Source: JANMQK01 sp031370485 | GTDB taxonomy: Bacteria > Acidobacteriota > Polarisedimenticolia > Gp22-AA2 | NCBI GenBank assembly: GCA_031370485.1 | Contig: JANMQK010000004.1 | Location: forward strand, 1-30,687 | Direction of reading: 5' to 3' | Length of the DNA: 30,687 nt | Part shown: positions 8,191-15,770 of the stretch, piece after piece | How the letters are laid out: each line of letters opens with the position of its first letter | Numbering within the stretch: the stretch's first letter is position 1 | Notes under the pieces: generated by a model | The model's database searches: none | What the model saw: the letters and a program-made list of their open reading frames with translations, nothing else | Told to the model about the DNA's origin: nothing | Made by a program: the position numbers and the translations under genes

Positions 8191-9288
8191 CTAAAGGGGG
8201 GACATCCAGCAGCCACCGAGCCTTTCGAGACGTTCCTTCTTCCCCTGGTACCCCTCGACCCGGAAGATGATCTTGCCAGAAACAGAGGTCCCGGGGGGCA
8301 CATAGACCCCCGACGTGACGATGCAATCGGTCAGGGCGGCCCCGTCCCCAACCCTGCCGCCATCCCAGATGATGGTCGATCGGAGAGCGCAGCCGCGGCC
8401 GAGGATCGATTGTCGCCCGATAACCACCCCACCCAGGAGCGAACACCCGGCCCCGACCGTGGTCCCCTTTCCAATCAGGACCGGGGGTGAAACCACCGCG
8501 TCTTCGGGCAGTGTGGCCTGATCGAGATAGATTCCCTCCGTGCTCATGTTCGCGTTGGGCGGGGGAATCGCCGCCGATCGGAGAAGCGCCAGGGATCCAT
8601 CCAGGTAAAGCCGGGGAGTCCCCATCTCGCGCCAGAAGCCTGCATGAATGAACCCTTTGACCGTCTTCCCCCCCTGGATCAGACCGGGGTATACCTCACG
8701 GTTGATCTCCACCTTACGACCAGCCGGGATGGCATCCAGTATCGCGGGCTCGAGAATGTGGAGTCCGATAAAGTTGAAGTGGCGCGCGTCGGACGATGGC
8801 TGGCCCGCAGGGAGACCGGCGATCCGAAGGATGTTGCCGCGATCGTCCACTTCGACGATCCCATACTCCATTTCGGGCCGGACGGGGGCGAGGACCATGG
8901 TCGCGGTGGCGCCCGCCTCGCGGTGGGCCTTGAGTGCGGCACCCAGGTCGCAATCGGTGAGGAAATCACCGTTGATCAGTATGAATGTCCCCGAACCGCG
9001 GAAAAACCCCTCCACTTTCTTAAGGCCCCCCGCGGTCCCGAGGATCAGGGTTTCCTCGGAATAGCTGACTTTCAGCCCAATCCGGCGCCCATCCCCCAGG
9101 ATTCCACGAATGGAGTCGGGGCAGTGATGGAGGTTGATCATCGCCTCCGTAACGCCGTGCCGCTTGAGAAAATCGAGGATCAGCGAAATCAAAGGCCGGT
9201 TCAGGACGGGAAGGGAGGGCTTCGCACGCCCATCGGTCAGCGGCCGCATCCTCTCGCCAAGCCCGGCGGCCAGGATCATCGCTTTCAT
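8191..9288 (-). CDS. MurU-like sugar-1-phosphate nucleotidyltransferase with C-terminal left-handed beta-helix
   Basis: A 365-residue protein. Residues 1-240 form a nucleotidyltransferase: MKAMILAAGLGERMRPLTDG is the nucleotide-binding loop, K23-P follows, ILGTAGGLK is a substrate loop, and LINGDFLTDCD carries the metal-binding aspartate. Classical MurU ends near residue 225. Here residues about 255-345 add hexapeptide repeats (VLIGKGTTVGAGCSLLGGVV and following), a left-handed beta-helix as in GlmU or mannose-1-phosphate guanylyltransferases. Next to an AmgK-like kinase the likely product is a UDP-sugar such as UDP-MurNAc, but the helix leaves other UDP-, GDP- or CDP-sugars open. The gene leads a two-gene operon with the kinase. 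Confidence 0.8.
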   Translation of the reverse strand: MKAMILAAGLGERMRPLTDGRAKPSLPVLNRPLISLILDFLKRHGVTEAMINLHHCPDSIRGILGDGRRIGLKVSYSEETLILGTAGGLKKVEGFFRGSGTFILINGDFLTDCDLGAALKAHREAGATATMVLAPVRPEMEYGIVEVDDRGNILRIAGLPAGQPSSDARHFNFIGLHILEPAILDAIPAGRKVEINREVYPGLIQGGKTVKGFIHAGFWREMGTPRLYLDGSLALLRSAAIPPPNANMSTEGIYLDQATLPEDAVVSPPVLIGKGTTVGAGCSLLGGVVIGRQSILGRGCALRSTIIWDGGRVGDGAALTDCIVTSGVYVPPGTSVSGKIIFRVEGYQGKKERLERLGGCWMSPL

Positions 9289-9455
9289 GCTATTTCACCA
9301 TAAGTCGGCGTGGCGACATCCTTCGAAACCATTGACCATCTAGTTTTGTGGAAAAACTGCCCATGGGAACTTCTGCTGATCAGTCCGCGTGTTTTTTGTC
9401 ACAACAGCAATTCGCACCGGACGCTGCTGATGATGAAACCCATCCACACCTTTGA

Positions 9456-10010
9456 TCATGGGACCTCGAAAAGCATGTCCTGGCCCTCTCCAGCCTCTTT
9501 TCGGACGGACAGGAATAAATCCCTGTAGGTCTCCGTGATGTAGTCCGCCGGCGAATAGCCCAGCTTCCTCGCCAGGTCGTTAATCGTCGCTTTCGGACCC
9601 TCCAGCTCGAAAAAGATTCCGATGGGTGTCTCGTCCAAGGTCAAGAGCAGGTCCTGGTACTGATAGGTCGTGCGATATTTCTGGTAGCGGAAGCAGGGAA
9701 CGAGCCCGAGCTTTTCCAGTATGGCGGACAGGGTCCCGGCATCGGCGACCTCCACCTCGATCTCGTCACGCACCTTGGCGCCATCCATGATCCGCCCCTT
9801 CTCTTTGTGGGTCAGGACCCCGCCGCGGGCATGGGTCCGGACGCGCAGCATCGCCCCGGACTGCTGCAAGGTCATCCCGGGGAAGTCGTACAGGCGGTTG
9901 TCCTCGAATTCCCGCGGATGAAGAAGCATGGCGCCCATGGAGCTCAGCCGGGTCTCCAGACCCCGGAGATCTCCGGCCCGCAGCTTGACCTCGATTTCGA
10001 CCTTCTTCAT
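9456..10010 (-). CDS. CYTH-domain protein (class IV adenylate cyclase / triphosphatase fold)
   Basis: A 184-residue single CYTH domain. The signature EIEVKLR (residues 5-11, ExExK) starts the triphosphate tunnel. It is followed by an acidic and basic residue pattern expected of a metal-triphosphate tunnel: LRVRTH, THKEKGR, RDEIEVEV, RYQKYRTTYQY, LTLDETPIGIFFELEG. Members are CyaB-type adenylate cyclases, thiamine triphosphatases or inorganic triphosphatases; the sequence alone does not choose among them. The ATG at 10010 gives the start MKKVEIEVKL. A 167-bp AT-richer gap separates its stop from the MurU-like gene, in which I see no confident regulatory site. Confidence 0.85.
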   Translation of the reverse strand: MKKVEIEVKLRAGDLRGLETRLSSMGAMLLHPREFEDNRLYDFPGMTLQQSGAMLRVRTHARGGVLTHKEKGRIMDGAKVRDEIEVEVADAGTLSAILEKLGLVPCFRYQKYRTTYQYQDLLLTLDETPIGIFFELEGPKATINDLARKLGYSPADYITETYRDLFLSVRKEAGEGQDMLFEVP

Positions 10011-10112
10011 GCGGAAACAGGGCCTCGACAGGACTCGCTACGTTATAGCACAAGCGATCGCCGCCCATCCCGCCTCGAAGCGCCGCGCCCTGCAGCCGCC
10101 GGGCACGGGTCC

Positions 10113-10131
10113 GGCGTCGCTACGCGACGCC
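10113..10131. repeat. GC-rich perfect hairpin, possibly REP-like
   Basis: GGCGTCGC at 10113-10120 and GCGACGCC at 10124-10131 pair perfectly around a 3-base loop, followed by more G+C-rich self-complementary sequence to about 10165. It lies in the divergent gap between the CYTH gene and the six-cysteine gene. No T-tract follows, so it is not an intrinsic terminator. Single copy in this window. Confidence 0.4.
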
Positions 10132-10189
10132 TCCCCTCGCTTCGCTGCGCGCCCCCCTCCGCGCGTGGGATGATCCGGGAGACCTCTTG

Positions 10190-10218
10190 TTGACTTGAAG
10201 TCGCGCCGGACGTACCGT
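10190..10218 (+). promoter_or_regulatory. Possible promoter of the six-cysteine protein gene
   Basis: TTGACT at 10190-10195 and TACCGT at 10213-10218 are spaced 17 bp. The -10 match is weak. If used, transcription would begin about 20 bp before the ATG at 10246, which argues against the upstream TTG (10195) being the start codon. Confidence 0.35.
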
Positions 10219-10245
10219 AGGCGGCCTTCGCGGCGGAGCGTGAAA

Positions 10246-10515
10246 ATGGGGAAGACCACCAAGGCCACTCTTGTGTTTTTGACCCTGTTCGCCGCCATCG
10301 TCGTCTACTTGACGATGACGATCCCGCAGTTCGAGTGCGCGGTGTGCGTGACGTTCCAGGGAGAGACGACCTGCCGCACGGCGGCCTCGGGGACGAAGGA
10401 GGCCAGCATCGAGAGCGCCGTCACCAGCGCCTGCGGCACGCTGGCGTCAGGGATGACCGATTCAATCCGCTGCCAGCACACCCCTCCCGACAGTGTCGAC
10501 TGCCACCAGCGATAG
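10246..10515 (+). CDS. Small membrane-anchored six-cysteine protein of unknown function
   Basis: An 89-residue protein. I choose ATG 10246 over the upstream in-frame TTG at 10195 because the hydrophobic segment then begins at once and a promoter-like site covers the TTG. Residues 6-24 form a transmembrane helix or signal anchor. The rest, presumably outside the cytoplasm, has six cysteines at 31, 34, 43, 63, 76 and 86, the first pair as ECAVC. A central Ala/Glu/Ser-rich stretch, KEASIESAVTSACGTLASGM, looks helical. The even cysteine count and external location suggest disulfides or metal binding. I cannot name a family. It is flanked by the CYTH gene (divergent) and the diguanylate cyclase gene (convergent, 50 bp away). 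Confidence 0.7.
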   Translation: MGKTTKATLVFLTLFAAIVVYLTMTIPQFECAVCVTFQGETTCRTAASGTKEASIESAVTSACGTLASGMTDSIRCQHTPPDSVDCHQR

Positions 10516-10551
10516 GCGCGACCCCGGGTTGAGTCGACCGCCACAAACGAT

Positions 10552-10564
10552 GGGGGCGACCCCC
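10552..10564. terminator. Short hairpin between convergent genes
   Basis: GGGGG-CGA-CCCCC forms a 5-bp stem between the stop of the six-cysteine gene and the stop of the diguanylate cyclase gene. There is no T-tract on either side, so termination activity is only possible. Confidence 0.25.
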
Positions 10565-10565
10565 G

Positions 10566-11531
10566 CTAGATCGTGTCCGCGAGCGAGTGCGGATCGACCT
10601 GCGTACGATTGCCGCCGGCGGCTTTAGCCTTGTACATGGCGCCGTCGGCGGCCTGGACCAGGTTCTCGGGAGTCTGGATGTCCGGATTGAGGGGGAAGGT
10701 GGCGACCCCACCCGACACGGTGCAGCGGATCGGGTCCTGCCCCTCTTCGGTGAAGTCGCAGGCCTCGGTCGCGCGGCGGACCCGGTCTGCCAGGCGCCGT
10801 CCCTGGGCGGATGTGGTGTGTGGCAGGAGGACGGCGAACTCGTCCCCGCCGTAGCGGGCGATGATGTCGGTCTCGCGGGCCGAGCGTGTCATGATCTGCC
10901 CGAACTCCCGCAGCAGCCGGTCTCCCGCCACGTGACCGAAGCGGTCGTTGACGATCTTGAAGTTGTCGAGGTCGAACATCACGAGCGTCAGGTGCCCCGC
11001 GTAGCGGCGCACCCTCTTCAGCTCCTCGGAAAGCCTCTCCATGAAATGCCGGTAGTTGAACAGCTGGGTCTTCTCGTCGTACTGCACCAGGCGCGACATC
11101 CGCTCGTTCGCGAGGCGCAGCTCGACGTTGGCCCGTTCGAGCTCGCGGAAGACCTCGCGCTTCTTGAGCATGGTCCGGACGCGGGTCTCGACCTCCTCGT
11201 AGGAAAACGGCTTCATGATGAGGTCGTCGGCGCCGGGGTCGTCGAAGATCAGTTGGCGGCGCGAATCGTCGCGACCGGTCAGCACGATGATGGGGACGCT
11301 TGTGAACCTGTCCTCCTTCTTCAGCTGGCGCGCCACGCTCAGGCCGTCCACCCCGGGCATCACCTTGTCGAGCAGGATCAGGTCGGGGGGATCCTGCCGG
11401 GCCAACTCCAGCGCCTCGCGCCCGTCGCGGGCGCAGCGCACGTGGTAGTCCTGGGACGAGAGCCACTCGCGCAGCAGTCCCAGGTTTTCCTCGACGTCAT
11501 CCGCGACCAAAATCTTGTAGGGAGGGGCCAT
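10566..11531 (-). CDS. PleD-like response regulator: receiver domain plus GGDEF diguanylate cyclase
   Basis: A 321-residue protein. Residues 5-122 are a receiver domain with acidic D11-D12, phosphoacceptor D55 (LILLDKVMPGVDG), T85 and K107 (KPFSYEE). A coiled-coil linker spans about 123-150. Residues 150-310 are a GGDEF domain with substrate-binding FDLDNFKIVND, intact active site GGDEF at 228-232, and inhibitory-site RETD at 219-222, exactly five residues before it. It should make cyclic di-GMP when phosphorylated and be feedback inhibited. It is the last gene of the dcw run: the ftsZ stop and this ATG are arranged TGA-C-ATG, one base apart. That spacing implies co-transcription and translational coupling with ftsZ. 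No histidine kinase is in view. Confidence 0.93.
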   Translation of the reverse strand: MAPPYKILVADDVEENLGLLREWLSSQDYHVRCARDGREALELARQDPPDLILLDKVMPGVDGLSVARQLKKEDRFTSVPIIVLTGRDDSRRQLIFDDPGADDLIMKPFSYEEVETRVRTMLKKREVFRELERANVELRLANERMSRLVQYDEKTQLFNYRHFMERLSEELKRVRRYAGHLTLVMFDLDNFKIVNDRFGHVAGDRLLREFGQIMTRSARETDIIARYGGDEFAVLLPHTTSAQGRRLADRVRRATEACDFTEEGQDPIRCTVSGGVATFPLNPDIQTPENLVQAADGAMYKAKAAGGNRTQVDPHSLADTI

Positions 11532-11532
11532 G

Positions 11533-12762
11533 TCAATCCATCTGCTTCCTCAGGAACGTGGGGATGTCCAGCTCGTCCTGCCCGGCTGTGTAGTGAAGTG
11601 TTGAGGAGGGCTCTCCCGCGGGGACGGAGAGCGGGGCGGGGGAGCGGCGGAGAAACGCCGGGGACTCGAGATCGCGCGCCGGCCTGGAGGGCGGCGCGTC
11701 GGCCCCGGGCCGGGTCCCGGATCCGCGCAGGGCGCCGCCCGAGCGGGTCTCGGCCTCGGCCGCCGCGTCGCGGTTGAACCCGGTCGCGATGACGGTGATC
11801 TTGATGCTCTCGGCCATCTCGCGGTCGATCACCGTGCCGAAGATGATGTTGGCCTCCGGGTCGGCCGTCCGCTGCACCAGGCTGGAAGCCTCGGCCACCT
11901 CGTGCAGTGTCATGTCGGTGCCGCCCGTGATGTTGATCAGGATCCCGCGCGCCCCGTCGATGGTGGCGTCCTCGAGAAGCGGCGACGAGATGGCGCGCTG
12001 TGCCGCCTCCAGGGCGCGGTTCGGCCCCGAGGCGACACCGGTGCCCATCAGGGCCATCCCCATCCCGCTCATGATGGTGCGAACGTCGGCGAAATCGAGG
12101 TTGATCTCCCCGGGGATGGTGATCAGGTCCGAGATCCCCTGGACCGCCTGGCGCAGCACGTCGTCGGCGAAGAGAAACGCCGCCGCGAGCGGCATCGCCT
12201 TGTCGACCGAGTTCAAAAGCTTCTCGTTCGGGATGCAGATCACCGTGTCGACGCTGTTGTGCAGATCCTTGAGCCCCTGCTCGGCCTGCTCGCGCCGCTT
12301 CTTGCCCTCGAAGCCGAACGGCTTGGTGACGACCCCGACGACCAGCGCGCCGAGCTCGGAGGCCAGGCTGGCGATGATCGGCACCGCTCCCGTCCCCGTG
12401 CCGCCGCCGAGACCCGAGGTGATGAACACCATGTCGGCGCCCTGCAGGGCCTCGATGATCTTCTCGGAGTCCTCCAGCGCCGCCTGGCGGCCGATCTCGG
12501 GATTGCTCCCCGCGCCGAGCCCCTTGGTCAGCTTGCCGCCGATCTGGATCTTCAGCGGCGCTTTCGAGCTCTTCAGGGCCTGGCAGTCGGTGTTGGCGAC
12601 CATGTACTCGATCCCACGCAGGTTCGACGAGATCATGCGGTTGACGGCGTTGCTCCCGCCCCCGCCCACACCGATCACCTTGATGTTGGCGCCGACGGCC
12701 TTGGTTTCGTCGAAGGAGATCCGCGGCAGGTCCTTCGGATCCCTGGCATCCATGAGAATCAT
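11533..12762 (-). CDS. ftsZ: Cell division GTPase FtsZ
   Basis: A 409-residue tubulin homologue that polymerises into the Z ring. GTP-binding IGVGGGGSNAVNR is at 30-42, the tubulin signature GGGTGTGA at 119-126 and the T7 loop NLDFADV at 221-227. A variable linker (about 335-393) leads to the C-terminal peptide DELDIPTFLRKQ, which binds FtsA and other anchors. The linker also holds LESPAFLRR at about 366-373, a second motif resembling that peptide. ATG at 12762 is chosen because GAGGAGG lies 5 bases upstream; a second ATG follows three codons later. The open frame continues upstream into ftsA in a different frame, which is not coding. It lies 29 bp after ftsA. Confidence 0.97.
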   Translation of the reverse strand: MILMDARDPKDLPRISFDETKAVGANIKVIGVGGGGSNAVNRMISSNLRGIEYMVANTDCQALKSSKAPLKIQIGGKLTKGLGAGSNPEIGRQAALEDSEKIIEALQGADMVFITSGLGGGTGTGAVPIIASLASELGALVVGVVTKPFGFEGKKRREQAEQGLKDLHNSVDTVICIPNEKLLNSVDKAMPLAAAFLFADDVLRQAVQGISDLITIPGEINLDFADVRTIMSGMGMALMGTGVASGPNRALEAAQRAISSPLLEDATIDGARGILINITGGTDMTLHEVAEASSLVQRTADPEANIIFGTVIDREMAESIKITVIATGFNRDAAAEAETRSGGALRGSGTRPGADAPPSRPARDLESPAFLRRSPAPLSVPAGEPSSTLHYTAGQDELDIPTFLRKQMD

Positions 12763-12791
12763 CCTGTCCTCCTCGGAGAAAGTGCGCTCAT

Positions 12792-14027
12792 TCAGAAAAG
12801 CTCGCTCAGCCAGCCCCGGAACATGTCCCCCATGCGGCTCAGCAGGAACGGGTGCGGTAGTCGCTGCGGCGCGACCCGTCGCTGGCGCTCCCCGTAGAGC
12901 GCCAGCCCCACCGCCGTGCTGTGCAGCGGCGAGCCGACGATATCGGCCAGCCCGCCGAGATCGGCCGGGGCGCCCCGACGCACGGGCAGGTCGAGCGCGT
13001 CCTCGGCGATCTCGGCGATTCCCTCCAGCATCGAGCCGCCGCCCGTCAGCACCACCCCGGCGTGGATGGCCCGCTCGAAGCCGCTCCTGACCAGCTCCTC
13101 CGCGACCAGGGAGAAGATCTCCTCGGCCCTTGGCTGGATGATCTCGCACAGGATCTGGCGCGACAGCACGCGCGGCTTGCGGCCCCCGACGCTCGGGACC
13201 TCGATCGTGTCCTCGTGGTCCACCAGCGCCGCGAGGGCGCACCCGTGGCGCTTCTTGATCCGCTCGGCCTCGGGCATCGGGGTCCGCAGCCCGACCGCGA
13301 TGTCGCTGGTCACGTGCTCGCCGCCCGTCGGCAGCACCGCGATGTGACGGATGGCCCCGCGCTCGAAGATGAGCAGGCTGGTCGTGCCGCCGCCGACGTC
13401 GACGAGGGCCACGCCCATGTCCTTCTCGTCCTGCGCCAGGACAGCGTCGGAGGCCGCCATCTGCTCGAGCACCGCGGCCTCGACCTCGATGCCCGACCGG
13501 TTCACGGCGTTGACCAGGTTCTGGGCCGCGCTGACCGAGGCCGTGATGATGTGGACGTCGCACTCCAGCTTGCTCCCGGTCATCCCGACCGGGTCGTGCA
13601 CACCGCCATGCCCGTCCACCGCGAACTCCTGCGGCAGGACGTGCAGGATCTCCTGGTCGGCCGGGATGTTGACCGCCCGCGCCGCCTCCAGCACGCGCTG
13701 CACGTCCTCGCGGGTCGCCTCGTGGTCGCGGCCCGAGATCGCCACGACCCCGCGGCTGTTCAGGCCCCGTACGTGGGGGCCGGCGATGCCCACGAAGGCG
13801 CGATCGACCGAGACACCGGCCATCAGCTCGGCCTCCTCGACGGCCTGCTTGATGGAAGAAACGCAGGCGTCCAGGTTCACCACCGCCCCTTTGCGCATGC
13901 CGCGCGACGGGCAGGTCCCGACACCGAGAACATTGATCGGTCCGACTTCCGACGGCTCGGCGATCAGGACGCAGACCTTGGTCGTCCCCAGGTCGAGCCC
14001 TACGATGTGGCTGCTTCGTCTGGCCAT
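12792..14027 (-). CDS. ftsA: Cell division protein FtsA, membrane tether of FtsZ
   Basis: A 411-residue actin-family ATPase. Phosphate-binding loops are IVGLDLGTTKVCVLIAE near the N-terminus and VDVGGGTTSLLIF in the middle; adenosine-binding GVVLTGGGSMLEGI follows. The extreme C-terminus, MFRGWLSELF, is an amphipathic membrane-targeting helix. The inserted 1C domain (about 85-165) is present. The length matches the family. The ATG follows the ftsQ stop as TGA-C-ATG with one base between. It anchors FtsZ filaments to the membrane and recruits later divisome proteins. Confidence 0.96.
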   Translation of the reverse strand: MARRSSHIVGLDLGTTKVCVLIAEPSEVGPINVLGVGTCPSRGMRKGAVVNLDACVSSIKQAVEEAELMAGVSVDRAFVGIAGPHVRGLNSRGVVAISGRDHEATREDVQRVLEAARAVNIPADQEILHVLPQEFAVDGHGGVHDPVGMTGSKLECDVHIITASVSAAQNLVNAVNRSGIEVEAAVLEQMAASDAVLAQDEKDMGVALVDVGGGTTSLLIFERGAIRHIAVLPTGGEHVTSDIAVGLRTPMPEAERIKKRHGCALAALVDHEDTIEVPSVGGRKPRVLSRQILCEIIQPRAEEIFSLVAEELVRSGFERAIHAGVVLTGGGSMLEGIAEIAEDALDLPVRRGAPADLGGLADIVGSPLHSTAVGLALYGERQRRVAPQRLPHPFLLSRMGDMFRGWLSELF

Positions 14028-14028
14028 G

Positions 14029-14862
14029 TCACTGTCCTCTCGAGATCACCGGCTGGAACGCGATCCGATCGCGAAACCTCAGGTCGACGTAACCGCCTTC
14101 GTCGAAATGGGTCGCGAGGTAGTCGCGCAGGCCGAAGTAATGGTCCAGGTTGGTTCCGAAGTCGCTCGGGTGCAGACGCACGACGGGGCCTCCCTGGTTC
14201 ATGTGCATGCTGATGCGGTCGTCACGGGACAGATCGATCTCCGAGATTTCCCCCACCAGGTCGGGATGCGTGGCGCGCAGAAACGCCAGCAGCGCCAGGC
14301 CGCGCGTAACCTGCCCGCGGCCGTGATCGGTGTCCGTATCGTCGATCCCCTTGAAAATCGGGAAGGAAAGATCGCGCGTCGCCTCGCCGTACAGGTCGAT
14401 GGCAACCCCCTCCTCGTCCACCAGCCACACCCGCCCCTTGACCAGTGCCAGTCCCCGGGGCTCGCGTTCCTCGATGGCGCAGTAGATCCGGTCGGGGAGA
14501 AGCCTCTTGATGGACGCGGTCTTGACCCAGCGGCAGTGCTCCAACTCCTGCTCCATCCGCTCGAGGTCGAGGCGGAACAGGTTTCGCCCGCGGCGGCGCT
14601 CGAGCACCCGGCGCAATTCGGCCGCCTGCGCGTGCTGCGTCGGGGCGAGCACGATCCCGCGCAGGCTGAAACGGGGCGAGTGCGTCAGGTAGTGCCGCCC
14701 GGCGTACACCGTCCCCACCGTGAGCGCGGCTGCGGCGAGGACCGCCGCGAAAATGGCCCGGCGTCGCCGCGTCCGGCTCTTGCGGCTTCTCTTCACGAGC
14801 CCGGCCTGGTCCCTGCGCAGGAAGCGGGCGGGGTCGGTCGCGACAAGCGTTCTCAGGTCCAC
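14029..14862 (-). CDS. ftsQ: Cell division protein FtsQ (POTRA-domain bitopic protein)
   Basis: A 277-residue bitopic protein. The cytoplasmic tail is strongly basic (KRSRKSRTRRRRA) and is followed by one transmembrane segment at about 39-57. The POTRA domain begins at HSPRFSLRGIVLAPTQ and includes NLFRLDLERMEQELEHCRWV and IKRLLPDRIYCAIEEREP, the usual FtsQ signature. The beta domain follows (VWLVDEEGVAID). It links early and late divisome proteins. The start GTG at 14862 overlaps the murB end by 10 bp. ddl, which often sits between murB or murC and ftsQ, is absent here. Confidence 0.92.
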   Translation of the reverse strand: MDLRTLVATDPARFLRRDQAGLVKRSRKSRTRRRRAIFAAVLAAAALTVGTVYAGRHYLTHSPRFSLRGIVLAPTQHAQAAELRRVLERRRGRNLFRLDLERMEQELEHCRWVKTASIKRLLPDRIYCAIEEREPRGLALVKGRVWLVDEEGVAIDLYGEATRDLSFPIFKGIDDTDTDHGRGQVTRGLALLAFLRATHPDLVGEISEIDLSRDDRISMHMNQGGPVVRLHPSDFGTNLDHYFGLRDYLATHFDEGGYVDLRFRDRIAFQPVISRGQ

Positions 14863-15770
14863 AGGACGACCTCCGTCTCGAGCGCGACACCGGTCTTTTT
14901 GAAGACCGTTTCGCGCACGGCGTCGATGAGCTCCTGGACGTCCCGGCAGGTCGCCCCGCCGCGGTTGATGATGAAGTTGGCGTGCCGGTCGGATACGACG
15001 GCTCTGCCTTTCGCTGTCCCCTTGAGACCGCTGGCGTCGATCAGCCTCCCGGCGTGATCGCCCGGGGGGTTCTTGAAGATGCAGCCGGCGTTGCGCTCTC
15101 CGGTGGGCTGTGTCCTTACCCGGGCGTCGTGGTACTCGCGGACCTTCGCCTCGACGCGCGCCGGATCCCCGGGAGTCAGCCGCAGAGTCGCCGCCACGAT
15201 GAAGCGTCCCGCAAGCCCCGGGCTCGACCGGTAGGCGAAGGTTTCCGGGAGGACCCGCACCTCATGGAGGTCCCCCTGGCGCGAGATGCATGTCACCGAG
15301 GCGACCGACTGCCCGAACGAACCCTCGTGCCAACCCGCGTTCATCCGCACGCAGCCGCCGACGCTGCCGGGGATTCCCTCGGCGAACTCGAGCCCTGACA
15401 GCCCGGCCTTCACGAGGCGCGTCACCAGGCGGGGCGCCTGAAAGCCCGCCTCCGCCACGACCGTCTCCCCGGAAATGAGCGGCTCCGCCGCCAGATCTTC
15501 GCTCGTCACCACGACGAAGGACGGCCCGGAGTCGGCGACCAGCAGGTTTGAGCCGGCGCCGAGGTAGTCGAACGGGACGCCGGCTTTCGTGAGCTTCGAG
15601 AGCGCCCGGGCCAGGACGGCGGGGTCGTCCGGCACAAGCAGGATCGGCGCCGTCCCGCCGACCCCGAGATAGGTCCGCGGGCCCAGCGGCACGTCGCGCA
15701 GGACGCGCAGGGAGGGGACGTCGCGCAGGACCGTGAGCGCGTCTTCGACCCAGGACTTCGTCGCCGTCAT
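14853..15770 (-). CDS. murB: UDP-N-acetylenolpyruvoylglucosamine reductase MurB (type II)
   Basis: A 305-residue FAD enzyme that reduces UDP-GlcNAc-enolpyruvate to UDP-MurNAc. FAD-binding features are TYLGVGGTAPILLVP, YLGAGSNLLVAD (70-80) and LEFAEGIPGSVGG (127-139). The catalytic segment reads NAGCIFKNP, so C230 occupies the position of the usual proton-donating serine. A final acidic residue (ETEVVLW) is conserved. I choose ATG 15770, which overlaps the murC stop by one base (TGATG). A GTG six bases upstream is an alternative. Overlap with ftsQ and murC shows tight operon packing. Confidence 0.95.
   Translation of the reverse strand: MTATKSWVEDALTVLRDVPSLRVLRDVPLGPRTYLGVGGTAPILLVPDDPAVLARALSKLTKAGVPFDYLGAGSNLLVADSGPSFVVVTSEDLAAEPLISGETVVAEAGFQAPRLVTRLVKAGLSGLEFAEGIPGSVGGCVRMNAGWHEGSFGQSVASVTCISRQGDLHEVRVLPETFAYRSSPGLAGRFIVAATLRLTPGDPARVEAKVREYHDARVRTQPTGERNAGCIFKNPPGDHAGRLIDASGLKGTAKGRAVVSDRHANFIINRGGATCRDVQELIDAVRETVFKKTGVALETEVVLWT

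Noticed and set aside
9346..9356. DnaA-box-like TGTGGAAAA in the gap before the MurU-like gene
   Set aside because: A single match with no cluster, no AT-rich unwinding element and no dnaA or dnaN nearby. Chance is the better explanation.
10195..10245. Upstream TTG start for the six-cysteine protein
   Set aside because: It would add 17 mostly Arg/Ser residues before the anchor and overlaps a promoter-like site. ATG 10246 gives a cleaner protein.
12763..13563. Apparent 5' extension of the ftsZ frame
   Set aside because: The sequence is Arg/Gly-rich read-through of ftsA in another frame. ATG 12762 has a good ribosome-binding site, and FtsZ similarity begins there. The same holds for extensions of murC (to 17815), mraY (to 22034) and ftsI (to 27535).
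12921..15057. Long open frames on the plus strand opposite ftsA, ftsQ and murB (and similar ones opposite ftsW, murE, ftsI and rsmH)
   Set aside because: They are antisense shadows caused by high GC. They are rich in Arg, His, Gly and Asp, show no domains, and fully overlap well-identified genes.
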